A stretch of 64,000 bases of DNA, taken from positions 1,116,001 through 1,180,000 of the forward strand of contig JAXHMA010000006.1 in the NCBI GenBank assembly GCA_034521835.1, written 5' to 3'. A model generated the notes under the pieces. That model did no database searches, was not told the DNA's origin, and saw nothing but the letters and a program-made list of their open reading frames with translations. Positions within the stretch are counted from its first letter, which is position 1. Every line of letters begins with the position of its first letter. A program made the position numbers and the translations under genes. This document shows, one piece after another, positions 48,653 to 55,855 of the stretch. The DNA comes from JAMQKA01 sp034521835. GTDB lineage: Bacteria; Bacteroidota; Rhodothermia; Balneolales; Balneolaceae.

Positions 48653-48654
48653 CC

Positions 48655-48900
48655 GGGACACCGAAGGTAAGCCCGTAGCGCGGGATTGGGGAATAGGCCG
48701 GCTGGCCGGTTAAAGATCTGGGATAGTAGCATTTTTTTAATGCTGCAGTCTCTGTCCATTGACGGAGAATAAGCCCGAAAAGGGGGTTGGATGCCGGCAG
48801 GCACTCCGAGCTTGATCAACGAATCCGGTCGCCAGCGATAGGTTTGAATTAGATGTATATGAATTGTAGTGACAAGAAGAACCCTGGGTGAGGACTGTCT
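48655..48900 (+). ncRNA. Putative bridge/seekRNA of IS1111-like element
   Basis: The 3' noncoding region is the most conserved part of all six copies. It holds GTAGCATTTTTTTAATGCTGC (48726-48746), TCTCTGTCCATTGACGGAGA (48749-48768) and GGATGCCGGCAGGCACTCCG. The first hairpin has three other sequences in other copies, each still able to pair, and the second shows CTC/GAG, CTT/AAG and TTC/GAA stem variants. IS1111-group elements are known to carry their guide RNA downstream of the transposase gene. Confidence 0.65.
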
Positions 48901-49021
48901 GCTTGACATTTTCCTTTTTAAAGGGGGTTAGGTAAACGAAATATTTTGTGAATTTTGCGTTGGATATTTGACCAATAAATTATAACATTGTTATAACAAT
49001 AAATTAAGAACAGAACCTGCC

Positions 49022-49243
49022 ATGGAAACAAAAATTAGAAAAATCGGAAATAGCTTAGGAGTAACGCTTCCGAAACAATTAATAGATGAACTTCATCTCA
49101 AAAGTGGTGACAAATTAACCATCGAAAAAAAAGGCGCTAATTTAGAACTCAAGCCAATGGATCCCGAGTTCGAAGAATGGGCAGAAGCCTATCGCCAGGC
49201 AAACACCGATTATAAAGAAGTTTTGAAAGAACTGGCGAAATGA
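49022..49243 (+). CDS. AbrB/MazE-type antitoxin
   Basis: A 73-residue protein with a swapped-hairpin AbrB domain: METKIRKIGNSLGVTLPKQL then LHLKSGDKLTIEKKGANLEL. The tail (EFEEWAEAYRQANTDYKEVL) should bind the Doc toxin. It overlaps doc by 4 bp. The gene reads on the plus strand, opposite to most cassette genes. Confidence 0.88.
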   Translation: METKIRKIGNSLGVTLPKQLIDELHLKSGDKLTIEKKGANLELKPMDPEFEEWAEAYRQANTDYKEVLKELAK

Positions 49244-49629
49244 TAAAATTTTTAGATAAAGAAACTATACTGGCTTTTCATAGGGATCAGGTTAAAACAT
49301 ACGGTGGCAAACAAGGGATTCGAGATGAAGGATTGTTAGAATCTGCACTTGCTCAACCACAAGCAAGTTTTGGAGGCGAATATGTTCATAACAGCATTTT
49401 TGAGATGGCGGCTGCTTATGGATTTCATATTTGTAAGAATCATCCATTCTTCGACGGAAATAAGAGAACAGCATTAGTAGCGATATATACCTTTCTATAT
49501 GTCAATGGATATCGTCTGCAAGCAGACAAAAAAAGTCTTTATGCTGTGATGATTGATTTGGCCAACGGGAAACTCGAAAAAGAAGAGTTGGCTAAATTCT
49601 TGGAAGAAAATACCAAGGAGAAAACCTAG
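49240..49629 (+). CDS. doc: Doc-type Fic toxin
   Basis: A 129-residue Fic/Doc protein with the active-site motif HPFFDGNKRTALVA (HxFx(D/E)GNKR, about residues 67-80) and GIRDEGLLESALAQPQASFG near the N-terminus. Doc phosphorylates EF-Tu and stops translation; Fic relatives AMPylate. It is intact and paired with the AbrB-type antitoxin. The cassette ends GTTAGGTAAACGAA and TTCGTTTACCTAAC bracket the pair. Confidence 0.9.
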   Translation: MIKFLDKETILAFHRDQVKTYGGKQGIRDEGLLESALAQPQASFGGEYVHNSIFEMAAAYGFHICKNHPFFDGNKRTALVAIYTFLYVNGYRLQADKKSLYAVMIDLANGKLEKEELAKFLEENTKEKT

Positions 49630-49637
49630 CTTCGTTT

Positions 49638-49644
49638 ACCTAAC
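49638..49644 (-). other. Last cassette end (ACCTAAC)
   Basis: ACCTAAC, preceded by TTCGTTT, mirrors GTTAGGTAAACGAA at 48927. No attC core follows, so this is the right-hand boundary of the recognisable array. It could be the edge where an integrase or attI once lay, or a deletion point. Confidence 0.5.
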
Positions 49645-50085
49645 TTATACTTATACAGATTATCATATAACATAAAATGATATTGCTCACAACAATAGTT
49701 TGCAAAATTAGGCTTTAAACAGAAATAGCGCCCGATATTCCGATGATGAATAATATGTTACTTGGAATAATATCGTCAGATAATATAAAATAGATCATTA
49801 TCCTGCTTTACCATTCCTAAACGGCAGTCAGCCTGTTTGACCGGCGTTATATGTTCCCCCCCCTACCCTTTTTCCCAGTTAATCTTCCTAAAGATTAAAA
49901 AAATCCTGAAATAAATCTGTAAGGAAAGGTGTCCTGGCCTATCTAAAGACTGTAGCGTTTAAATGAAAACGCTTTATACAGACACTTGCTGGCCCAAAAT
50001 ACAGGTCAGCAGCCTACAGGCGGGACCGGCAGCCACGCAACAGCCGCCGGGTACCGGTAACCCCTAACTTAAATACATTCATCAC
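49645..50085. repeat. Intergenic region with a repeat shared with 12416-12600
   Basis: No gene. The block AATAAATCTGTAAGGAAAGG, CTATCTAAAGACTGTAGCGT, TTGCTGGCC corresponds in order to 12468-12560. It precedes the HU/DUF4469 gene and may carry its promoter. Confidence 0.4.
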
Positions 50086-50521
50086 ATGGCACTCAACTAT
50101 TATTTAGCACCCAACCGAATAACATCAGACCGTGACGAGTACCTGGCTGTCAGCGTGGATCGTGAAGGATACAAGATCGAACAGGTGTACGAGCGTATGA
50201 CCCGCCAAGGCTCTACGCTTACCAAGGCCGAGGCGCTGGCCGCCTTTGAGGAGGTCATGCAGTGTATTATCGATATCGTAAAGGAGGGCAACTCGGTGGT
50301 TACGCCGCTGGTTAACATTCTGCCCTCCCTCAGCGGGGTCTTTGAGGACGAAGACGACCGTTTCGATCCCGGCCGGCACCAGGTCCGCATGAATGTGACG
50401 GCGGGGCTGCGCCTGCAGGCAGCCGCCACAGAAGTATCCCCGGAGAAAGTGCCCTGCCGGGAACGCCGGCCGGCCCCTGCCCATTTCATCGATAATGCCA
50501 CCGGCCAGCAGGATCAGGTCA

Positions 50522-50529
50522 TTACCCCT
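50522..50529. repeat. 8-bp target duplication of IS66 (left copy)
   Basis: TTACCCCT at 50522-50529 is repeated at 52857-52864 on the other side of the element. An 8-bp duplication is the norm for IS66. Confidence 0.93.
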
Positions 50530-50545
50530 GTATCCACCCGACCAA

Positions 50546-52120
50546 CTACATGTTGGAAGTGAAGTTTTGAGGGTATAGGGAGCGGACCTCATTATACTTA
50601 GTACTCAAAATGTTCTGCAAGACATGGCTGAGCCACTGGTGGGGATTCACGCCGTGCATTTTGCATGTTCCCAGCAGGGAGTAGATCATGCCCGCCCGCC
50701 GGGCGCCGTTTTGGGAGCCGGCAAACAGATAGTTTTTGCGGCCCAGGGCCACCGGACGAATCGCATTTTCCACCCCGTTGTTGTCGATCTCCAACAGCCC
50801 GTCATACAGATAGCAACTGAGGGCGTCCCAGCGATTCATGCTGTAGGCCATCGCCTTGCCGATCCGGCTTTTGGGCAACACTTGCTTAAGTTCCCTGCTG
50901 ATCCACTTACCCATCTGATTAATAATTGGCAGGGAGTGCTGGAGCCGTAGTTCTTTGCGTTGAGCCGGGGTTAAATTTTGCTGGCGGGCCTGACGCTCGA
51001 CTGCGTAGAGCCCCTGGATCCAGGACAACGCCATTTCGGCCCGCGCCCGGTCGTTATCCAGGGCGCGCTCGAACTGGCGCCGGGCGTGGGCCCAGCAGGC
51101 CAGGTGCACCACGCCGGAGCGGGCGCCAATCTTCTGATAGACACCGTAGCCGTCGGTCTGCAAATATCCGGTAAAATCCTCCAGGATTCGTCTGGGCCCG
51201 GGCGCCCCGCGGGTGGGCTGGTAGTCGAACAGCACCGTCCGGCCGATCGGGTTGTGATAGACCCAATAGTATCCTTGGTGGCAGCTCCCTTGTTTATTGG
51301 AATCAAGTACTTTTATCGGTGTTTCGTCGGCCTGCAGGTACCCTTGGGCGCGGGTGTCTTGGACCAGATGCTCCCAGAGAATCTGCAGCCGATCCATTCC
51401 TTGGCCTGCCCACCCTTCGAGGGTCGAGGCGGCAACAGGAATATCCTCGCGCAGGAAGCGTTGGCGTTGCCGGTACAGGGGTAGGTGATCCACGTACTTG
51501 TCGGTCAGAATCGTGGCCAGCAGCCCTGGACCCGGAATGCCTTTGTCGATCACTCGTTCGGGGAGTTCCCCGATAAGGACTCCGTCGCCGTTCTTCGGGG
51601 CGTATTTGTAACGAATATACCGTTTGATGTAAAACCGGGCGGGGGCCAGTTCCAGCTCCTCAGTAATCTCTTTGCCAATACAAACCATCCCCGACAGATC
51701 CCCTTCCGGATAAATCTCCACTTCCTCGACCGGCAGGTGATCCGGCAGTGGCAACCGGCCCTTGTGATTGGTACGGGACTGGGTTTGGCGGGTATAGGTG
51801 ATCTTCTCGGTCAGGGCCTGCTGCTGTTTTGCCTGTTGCCCGGAGCTGGCCTCAAACGGCAGGGCCGTCTGGGAGGGAGACTCAAACCTTTCACGCTTCT
51901 GCCCGAACAGCATCCGTTTGAGCTGGGCAATCTGCTGGTTAAGCCAGCGTTCGGTTTGCTCTTTCCCGGCCAGGCGCTTTTCGTAAGATGAGATCGTTTT
52001 CTGCAGGTTCTGCTCAACATGTTGAGTCGCTTCTTTCTCGGCTTGAAGAAGCGTAATCAGCTGAGTTTTTGAGAGATTTTCTAGTGCAGCATTCATCCCT
52101 GAATATACGCAAAATCCCAT
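50546..52120 (-). CDS. tnpC: IS66 transposase TnpC
   Basis: A 524-residue protein: N-terminal leucine-zipper-like helix (about 10-80), zinc-binding/IS66-specific region, then the catalytic domain with YLQADETPIKVLDSNKQGSC (Asp), CWAHARRQFERALDND and GLLEIDNNGVENAIRPVALG (Glu-containing NxxxENxxR signature) and C-terminal LLGTCKMHGVNPHQWL. Full length for the family. It performs the DDE cut-and-paste reaction. Confidence 0.95.
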   Translation of the reverse strand: MGFCVYSGMNAALENLSKTQLITLLQAEKEATQHVEQNLQKTISSYEKRLAGKEQTERWLNQQIAQLKRMLFGQKRERFESPSQTALPFEASSGQQAKQQQALTEKITYTRQTQSRTNHKGRLPLPDHLPVEEVEIYPEGDLSGMVCIGKEITEELELAPARFYIKRYIRYKYAPKNGDGVLIGELPERVIDKGIPGPGLLATILTDKYVDHLPLYRQRQRFLREDIPVAASTLEGWAGQGMDRLQILWEHLVQDTRAQGYLQADETPIKVLDSNKQGSCHQGYYWVYHNPIGRTVLFDYQPTRGAPGPRRILEDFTGYLQTDGYGVYQKIGARSGVVHLACWAHARRQFERALDNDRARAEMALSWIQGLYAVERQARQQNLTPAQRKELRLQHSLPIINQMGKWISRELKQVLPKSRIGKAMAYSMNRWDALSCYLYDGLLEIDNNGVENAIRPVALGRKNYLFAGSQNGARRAGMIYSLLGTCKMHGVNPHQWLSHVLQNILSTKYNEVRSLYPQNFTSNM

Positions 52121-52167
52121 TTTAAACCTATAGGAAGGGCATTTTTTAGATTAAAAAAACACCTTTT

Positions 52168-52509
52168 TTACCGCCGGTAGCGCTGCTTTTGGACCGAACG
52201 CTGCACCTGGATCCCTTCGACCATCAGCACCAGCTCCGGCCAGCGAACCACCGGCTGGTCACCCTCCACCTCCGGCGGGGTAAAGGTGCCTTCTTCGAGA
52301 CGTTTGTAATACAGCACAAATCCGCCCGACTCCCAGTGCAGCAGCTTGAGGTGGGTCCGGCGGCGGTTCAAAAAGATGAAGACGTCTCCGCTGGTCGGAT
52401 CCCGATCCAGCTCGGCCCGCACCAGCCCACTCAGCCCGTCGAAACTTTTGCGCATGTCGCAGACCCCGCGGTACAGCCAGTAGCGGTGAGTCGAGCTTAG
52501 ACTAAACAT
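52168..52509 (-). CDS. tnpB: IS66 accessory protein TnpB
   Basis: A 113-residue protein with the IS66 Orf2 pattern: YRGVCDMRKSFDGLSGLVRA, DVFIFLNRRRTHLKLLHWES and GFVLYYKRLEEGTF. Required for transposition with TnpA and TnpC; its biochemical role is unclear. It lies 2 bp after tnpA and 47 bp before tnpC. Confidence 0.95.
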   Translation of the reverse strand: MFSLSSTHRYWLYRGVCDMRKSFDGLSGLVRAELDRDPTSGDVFIFLNRRRTHLKLLHWESGGFVLYYKRLEEGTFTPPEVEGDQPVVRWPELVLMVEGIQVQRSVQKQRYRR

Positions 52510-52511
52510 GG

Positions 52512-52790
52512 TCAGTGAAGGTGGATGAGCTGACTAATCAACCTCAGATCCCCGCTACCCACCGAAATCCTTACCCCATTGGGATAGGTGATTTCCACCT
52601 GCTGGCCTGGTTTATTATCCACCTCGATCGGCATAAATCCCCCCGATGGCTGCTCCGATCGTTTGTTCTTGGCGATCCAATACCCGAACGTGGAGAGTTT
52701 AAGGTCATGTTGCTGGCAGAAAACCTTCTGAGTTTGGCCGCTGCTTTTCCACTCCTCGACCAGTCCGAACATAATCTCTGTATTTGTCAT
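52512..52790 (-). CDS. tnpA: IS66 accessory protein TnpA
   Basis: A 92-residue protein: EEWKSSGQTQKVFCQQHDLK and STFGYWIAKNK form a helix-turn-helix of the IS66 Orf1 family, followed by VEITYPNGVRISVGSGDLRL. It probably binds the element ends. First gene in the IS66 operon. Confidence 0.92.
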   Translation of the reverse strand: MTNTEIMFGLVEEWKSSGQTQKVFCQQHDLKLSTFGYWIAKNKRSEQPSGGFMPIEVDNKPGQQVEITYPNGVRISVGSGDLRLISQLIHLH

Positions 52791-53149
52791 AGCTTTTTAT
52801 TGGTAAGCTACCCTACATTCATCCCTGATGAAATATGTAGTTGGTCGGGTGGATACTTACCCCTGGCAGCGGCGCCCGCATTACCGGTGCATTACTTAAA
52901 TTTGATCAGAAGGATCCCAACCAAGGGGTATTCTTTGTAAATATCGAAGACGGTTCGGCTACCCGGGTAGAAACCACCATGCTAAAGAACAAGCCCTCGG
53001 AACTCATTTTCATGAATCCCCTGCTCGATCCCGGCACCTACTACCTGGAAGTGCGAAGTATTCTAACTGGGAATACCAAGATTCGTACAGGCAGGCTATC
53101 GGCCCAGGTTACCGCTGTGTGAAGCATTACTAAATTATAAATGGCCCAA

Positions 53150-53190
53150 AAAAAGCCCTGTCACCAACCGGTGGCGGGGCTTTTATTTTC
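53150..53190 (+). terminator. Rho-independent terminator of HU/DUF4469 gene
   Basis: AAGCCCTGTCACC and GGTGGCGGGGCTT pair across a short AACC loop, followed by TTATTTT. It lies about 30 bp after the stop at 53122. Confidence 0.8.
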
Positions 53191-54088
53191 CCGAATTATT
53201 CACCAAGAAATTTGGTTGTGCACATGGCGAAGGGGAAATTGCAGTGGAAAAGTACCTGTGTACCTTGAGAACGTAATTTTCCCTTCAACGAAGGGCACGG
53301 TCTAATTTCGCAGCCCTGCATTACAGTACTCAATCTGAGCTTCAGGGATTAGCTGTAGGTCGAATAAGATCAATGGCCTAAACTTGTATATACCCTAATT
53401 TCGTGAATAATTCGGGTTATATCTTCTCAGTTACCCAAAAAGATCCTTATTACTTTATGAGCAGCATCCTTACTAGTTTATACAATAGAAACTATATAGT
53501 TTGTGCCTATTATCCTTACTAGTTTTTACTCAACAAGAAGTAAGGATGTTTGGTAGAAGGTGGTTGTTGGCTTTGGATAATTAAACGTTAAACGTTAGAA
53601 GTGTAAATTTCATTTGTTTCCAGGCAATTCTATTAAGCTACTTTCTTTTCCAGTGGTATTCATTTTTTCTGCGACTCAACAACGAACCAAAAAACCAGCC
53701 AAAGAATCCCAGATGTTGATCTATTCAGCTTGGTCTGTCGCTCTTGCTTTGGATCATTAAGTGGCTCTTCGATAATGCATGGCAGGGATTTTCTGGACTT
53801 GAAAGGCAGGGGATATTAAATACTGAGAGCTTAAAAGAACATACCTTTATAGCATAAAATGAAAAACCCGAAGAATTCCTGTCTGACGAACCGATGGCTG
53901 CTTATTAACCAAAGATAGGATAAGAGATCAGCGGTGAGGAGTTTAATTCTTCTTGATTGTTGAGTTTATTTTGGATCAAGCCAAAAGGTACACCCGGTAA
54001 ACAGATTTAGTCTCCAGGCAGTACTTTAGGAGATAAATTCCCTTTAAGTGGTATTCATTTTTTCGGTGGCGAAAAAACGAATCAAAAA
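53191..54088. repeat. Long intergenic region with dispersed repeats
   Basis: No gene is recognised in about 900 bp. It holds the palindromic ATCCTTACTAG...AGTAAGGAT block (53500-53550, like 12650-12730), a CAGGGATTTTCTGGACTTG block (53782-53800, like 9608-9626), ATTCATTTTTTC-type hairpins (53656-53695 and 54054-54085), and a partial copy of the structured repeat's tail (TTTTGGATCAAGCCAAAAGG, 53970-53990). Confidence 0.5.
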
Positions 54089-54138
54089 AGGTACTGTGTC
54101 TAAAGTCAAATTCATAATGGTATCGAAACCTAAATAAG

Positions 54139-55185
54139 TTAGGCGGCTTGGGTAATTTGCTGGTAGTGGAACTCCTCATCATAGGACTGCCCGGACTTCC
54201 ACAGGCTGTAGATCAACAACAGGAGTTTGCGCATGACGGCTGTCAGGGCGATCTTCTTGTGGTCGGGGTGTTTGGCCACTAGCCGTTGGTAGAAAGCCTG
54301 CAGAGCACGGTTATGCTGGCTGGCGCAAACAGCCGGCATATACAGGGCCCGCCGAAGGTGGACATTGCCCTGTTTTGAGATATGGGCCTCCCCCTGGCGG
54401 GTGCCTGACTGGTCCAGAGCTACATCCAGTCCGGCGTAGGAGGCCAGCTGGTTGCGATTCCGAATCAGGGCAAACCCATTGGTTTCGGCAACGACCTTCA
54501 GCACGCTCTGCGGGCCCAACCCGGTAATCTGTCCAATACGCCGGATCGCCTCGGACAGGGCCTGATCGGACTGCCAGAGCTGTCGAAGTTGTTGGTCGAT
54601 CTGGGTGATATACGCGTTGATCTGCTCGATATGCTCGGCCAACCGCCGCAGGCTACTGGCTGGATGGTCCCAGGACTGGCGGGCGGCATGTCGCCGGTTT
54701 TTTAATTGGGTACGCTGATTTTTCAGCTGCTGGCGTTCCCGCAGCAGCAGTTTTATATCACGCAGCCGCTGGCCGGAGGGCTGCCAGCGGCGGGGACGCC
54801 GCTCCAGTCCGTAGCGGGCCAGCAGCCGGGCATCAATCTGGTCGGTTTTTGATTTAACCGGCAGGCTCTGGGCCCAGTGGTAGGCCCGACTGGCAACCAG
54901 CACGCACACCTGCCGGCCCGCCTGATGCAGCCAGTAGGCCAGCTGCTCGTAATACACGCCGGTCGCTTCCATAACAAACCAACACTGCTGCAGATCTGCC
55001 CCCTTCGAGCGGACCCACTTGGTTAGCTGCCGGTACCCGTCTTCGCTGTTGGGAAATCTGCGGGATTGGCTATAGGATAGTTCCCGGTCGGACTTGGACA
55101 GGCCCAGCCGGGCCTGCAGGGTTTCCGCTGACACGTCAATACCAACTGCTTGGCTGTGAATATCTTGGGATTGGATTGGTTCCAT
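54139..55185 (-). CDS. IS110-family transposase, intact
   Basis: A 348-residue protein from Met-55185, chosen because the 54 codons upstream run through the structured noncoding region. DEDD domain: AVGIDVSAETLQARL (Asp-17 region), CWFVMEATGVYYEQLAYWL (Glu), SKTDQIDARLLARYGLERRP (Asp pair). C-terminal transposase_20 domain: RIGQITGLGPQSVLKVVAET and YAGLDVALDQSGTRQGEAHI with the catalytic Ser. It acts as an RNA-guided serine/DEDD recombinase in characterised IS110 members. Confidence 0.93.
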   Translation of the reverse strand: MEPIQSQDIHSQAVGIDVSAETLQARLGLSKSDRELSYSQSRRFPNSEDGYRQLTKWVRSKGADLQQCWFVMEATGVYYEQLAYWLHQAGRQVCVLVASRAYHWAQSLPVKSKTDQIDARLLARYGLERRPRRWQPSGQRLRDIKLLLRERQQLKNQRTQLKNRRHAARQSWDHPASSLRRLAEHIEQINAYITQIDQQLRQLWQSDQALSEAIRRIGQITGLGPQSVLKVVAETNGFALIRNRNQLASYAGLDVALDQSGTRQGEAHISKQGNVHLRRALYMPAVCASQHNRALQAFYQRLVAKHPDHKKIALTAVMRKLLLLIYSLWKSGQSYDEEFHYQQITQAA

Positions 55186-55189
55186 GGTA

Positions 55190-55425
55190 TACTTGCTTAT
55201 CTGGTTATCCTGAACAAGTGATGAGGATGGGCATTGGACTTGACTCACCAACAATACGAGCTCAATCGGCAAGATTGGCTCTTTGTACTGGTTGTGTCTA
55301 AATGCCCGAGGAGAGGGAGCTGAAAACTTTTTTACAGCCTCTTCCAACCGGAAGGGCTTCTCACCGGATCGCTCTCCATTCGAATCCTTATACGCCCCAC
55401 TCCACGAATTCGTGGAGTGGGGATT
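55190..55425 (-). ncRNA. Putative bridge RNA of IS110-like element
   Basis: The noncoding region upstream of the transposase contains a perfect 28-bp palindrome at 55395-55422 (CCCCACTCCACGAA and its complement) and stem CTTCC/GGAAG at 55341-55354. Both positions are also paired, with different bases, in the copy at 13990-14180. The rest is more similar between copies (CAGTACAAAGAGCC, GAGCTCGTATT on the minus strand). Confidence 0.62.
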
Positions 55426-55484
55426 TAATAAAACAACCTAAATTATTTAGCCTTCCTCAACAGGTGATAAACATATGAGCCACC

Positions 55485-55580
55485 GGGGTATCGAAGATAT
55501 TGTACTATTGCAGGCACTTCTCCAGCTCCTTGCTTTGGAACGTGCGTTGCCCATTCCCAACCTTTCCCCGCTACCCCGGA
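55485..55580 (+). repeat. Dispersed repeat 'GTATCGAAGATATTG', copy 2
   Basis: CACCGGGGTATCGAAGATAT to AACCTTTCCCCGCTACCCCG: same block as 14230-14330 and 56145-56245. The IS110-like element abuts its left edge. Confidence 0.6.
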
Positions 55581-55599
55581 CCCCGTTTTTCGAAGCAAA

Positions 55600-55855
55600 T
55601 TCGCAACGCCCCTGTCCTCTTGAGCGGAACGAAGTGGAGTCGAAGGATCTCCCCGATATTGCTCGAACGTGGTTACGTGATACCCCCTTCAGATCCTACG
55701 CGGGCCTGCTGGCGGGAGACACGTTCGACTTCGGCCTCCACGCGCTGCTCCGTCGGCCTGCGCTCTGTATGACATTGCTTTTTAGGTAAATAGGCGTACA
55801 ACTCTTCATAGCATGAAACGAAAAACCGGAAACATTTCTGTTATTTATTTCACTG
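55600..55855. repeat. Interspersed repeat block with palindromic units
   Basis: GAGCGGAACGAAGTGGAGTC, GCTCGAACGTGGTTACGTGA and GCGGGCCTGCTGGCGGGAGA recur nearly unchanged at 57055-57225. This kind of GTCxxxxCGAGCGGAACGAAGTGGAGTCG repeat is common between genes in many Bacteroidota. No gene seen. Confidence 0.5.

Larger units (their letters stand above)
47527..48905 (+). mobile_element. IS1111-like insertion sequence, near full length
   Basis: The left end contains GGTCCTCACTTAG, the right end GGGTGAGGACTGTCTGC; GTCCTCAC and GTGAGGAC are subterminal inverted repeats. One transposase gene (+) is followed by a 250-bp 3' noncoding region. That layout is the IS1111 group within IS110. It sits in an attC close to its RYYYAAC box, as the IS1111-attC subgroup is known to do. 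The transposase has lost its ATG and has one frameshift. Confidence 0.82.
47396..48933 (-). other. attC-like site interrupted by near-complete IS1111-like element
   Basis: The left part ACCTAACGACATTGCGCATA to GGCGAGGTGCGTCCCACTTA and AAGCGCGGGATC (47396-47523); the right end GTTAGGT is at 48927-48933. GTTAGGTAAACGAA is mirrored by TTCGTTTACCTAAC at 49631-49644. Confidence 0.75.
50530..52856 (-). mobile_element. IS66-family insertion sequence, 2327 bp, complete
   Basis: The inverted ends are GTATCCACCCGACCAACTAC at 50530 and its complement GTAGTTGGTCGGGTGGATAC ending at 52856. TTACCCCT duplications flank it. It carries tnpA, tnpB and tnpC, all intact and on the minus strand, and is probably a recent arrival since the target frame is otherwise perfect. 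Confidence 0.95.
50086..53122 (+). pseudogene. HU-like DNA-binding protein with DUF4469-like C-terminus, split by IS66
   Basis: Codons 1-148 (50086-50529) form the HU-like part: MALNYYLAPNRITSDRDEYL, MTRQGSTLTKAEALAAFEEV, VTPLVNILPSLSGVFEDEDD. After removing IS66 and one TTACCCCT copy the frame continues at 52865: QDQVITP-GSGARITGALLK, then GVFFVNIEDGSATRVETTML and PGTYYLEVRSILTGNTKIRT to the stop at 53122. The restored protein has 233 residues. Members bind DNA and are common in Bacteroidota relatives. Insertion should abolish the C-terminal domain. Confidence 0.88.
54089..55474 (-). mobile_element. IS110-like insertion sequence, intact copy
   Basis: It has the same ends as the copy at 12835-14225 (GGTACTGTGTCTAAAGTCAA to AGGTGATAAACAT) and the same flanks. 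About 1386 bp with an intact transposase and a long 5' noncoding region. No target duplication is seen. Confidence 0.82.

Noticed and set aside
42000..48930. Group II intron (known to target attC) as the source of the repeated 3' segment
   Set aside because: The adjacent codons encode an IS110/IS1111 transposase, not a reverse transcriptase. There is no domain V-like end sequence that I can recognise.
385..49644. CRISPR array as an explanation for the regularly spaced repeats
   Set aside because: The repeats are over 100 bp, the spacing holds whole genes, and no cas gene is present. The mirrored cassette ends fit attC instead.
49645..50085. A hidden integrase or attI beyond the last cassette end
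   Set aside because: No open frame over 60 codons with tyrosine-recombinase motifs is present in this gap, and the next gene is the HU/DUF4469 gene.
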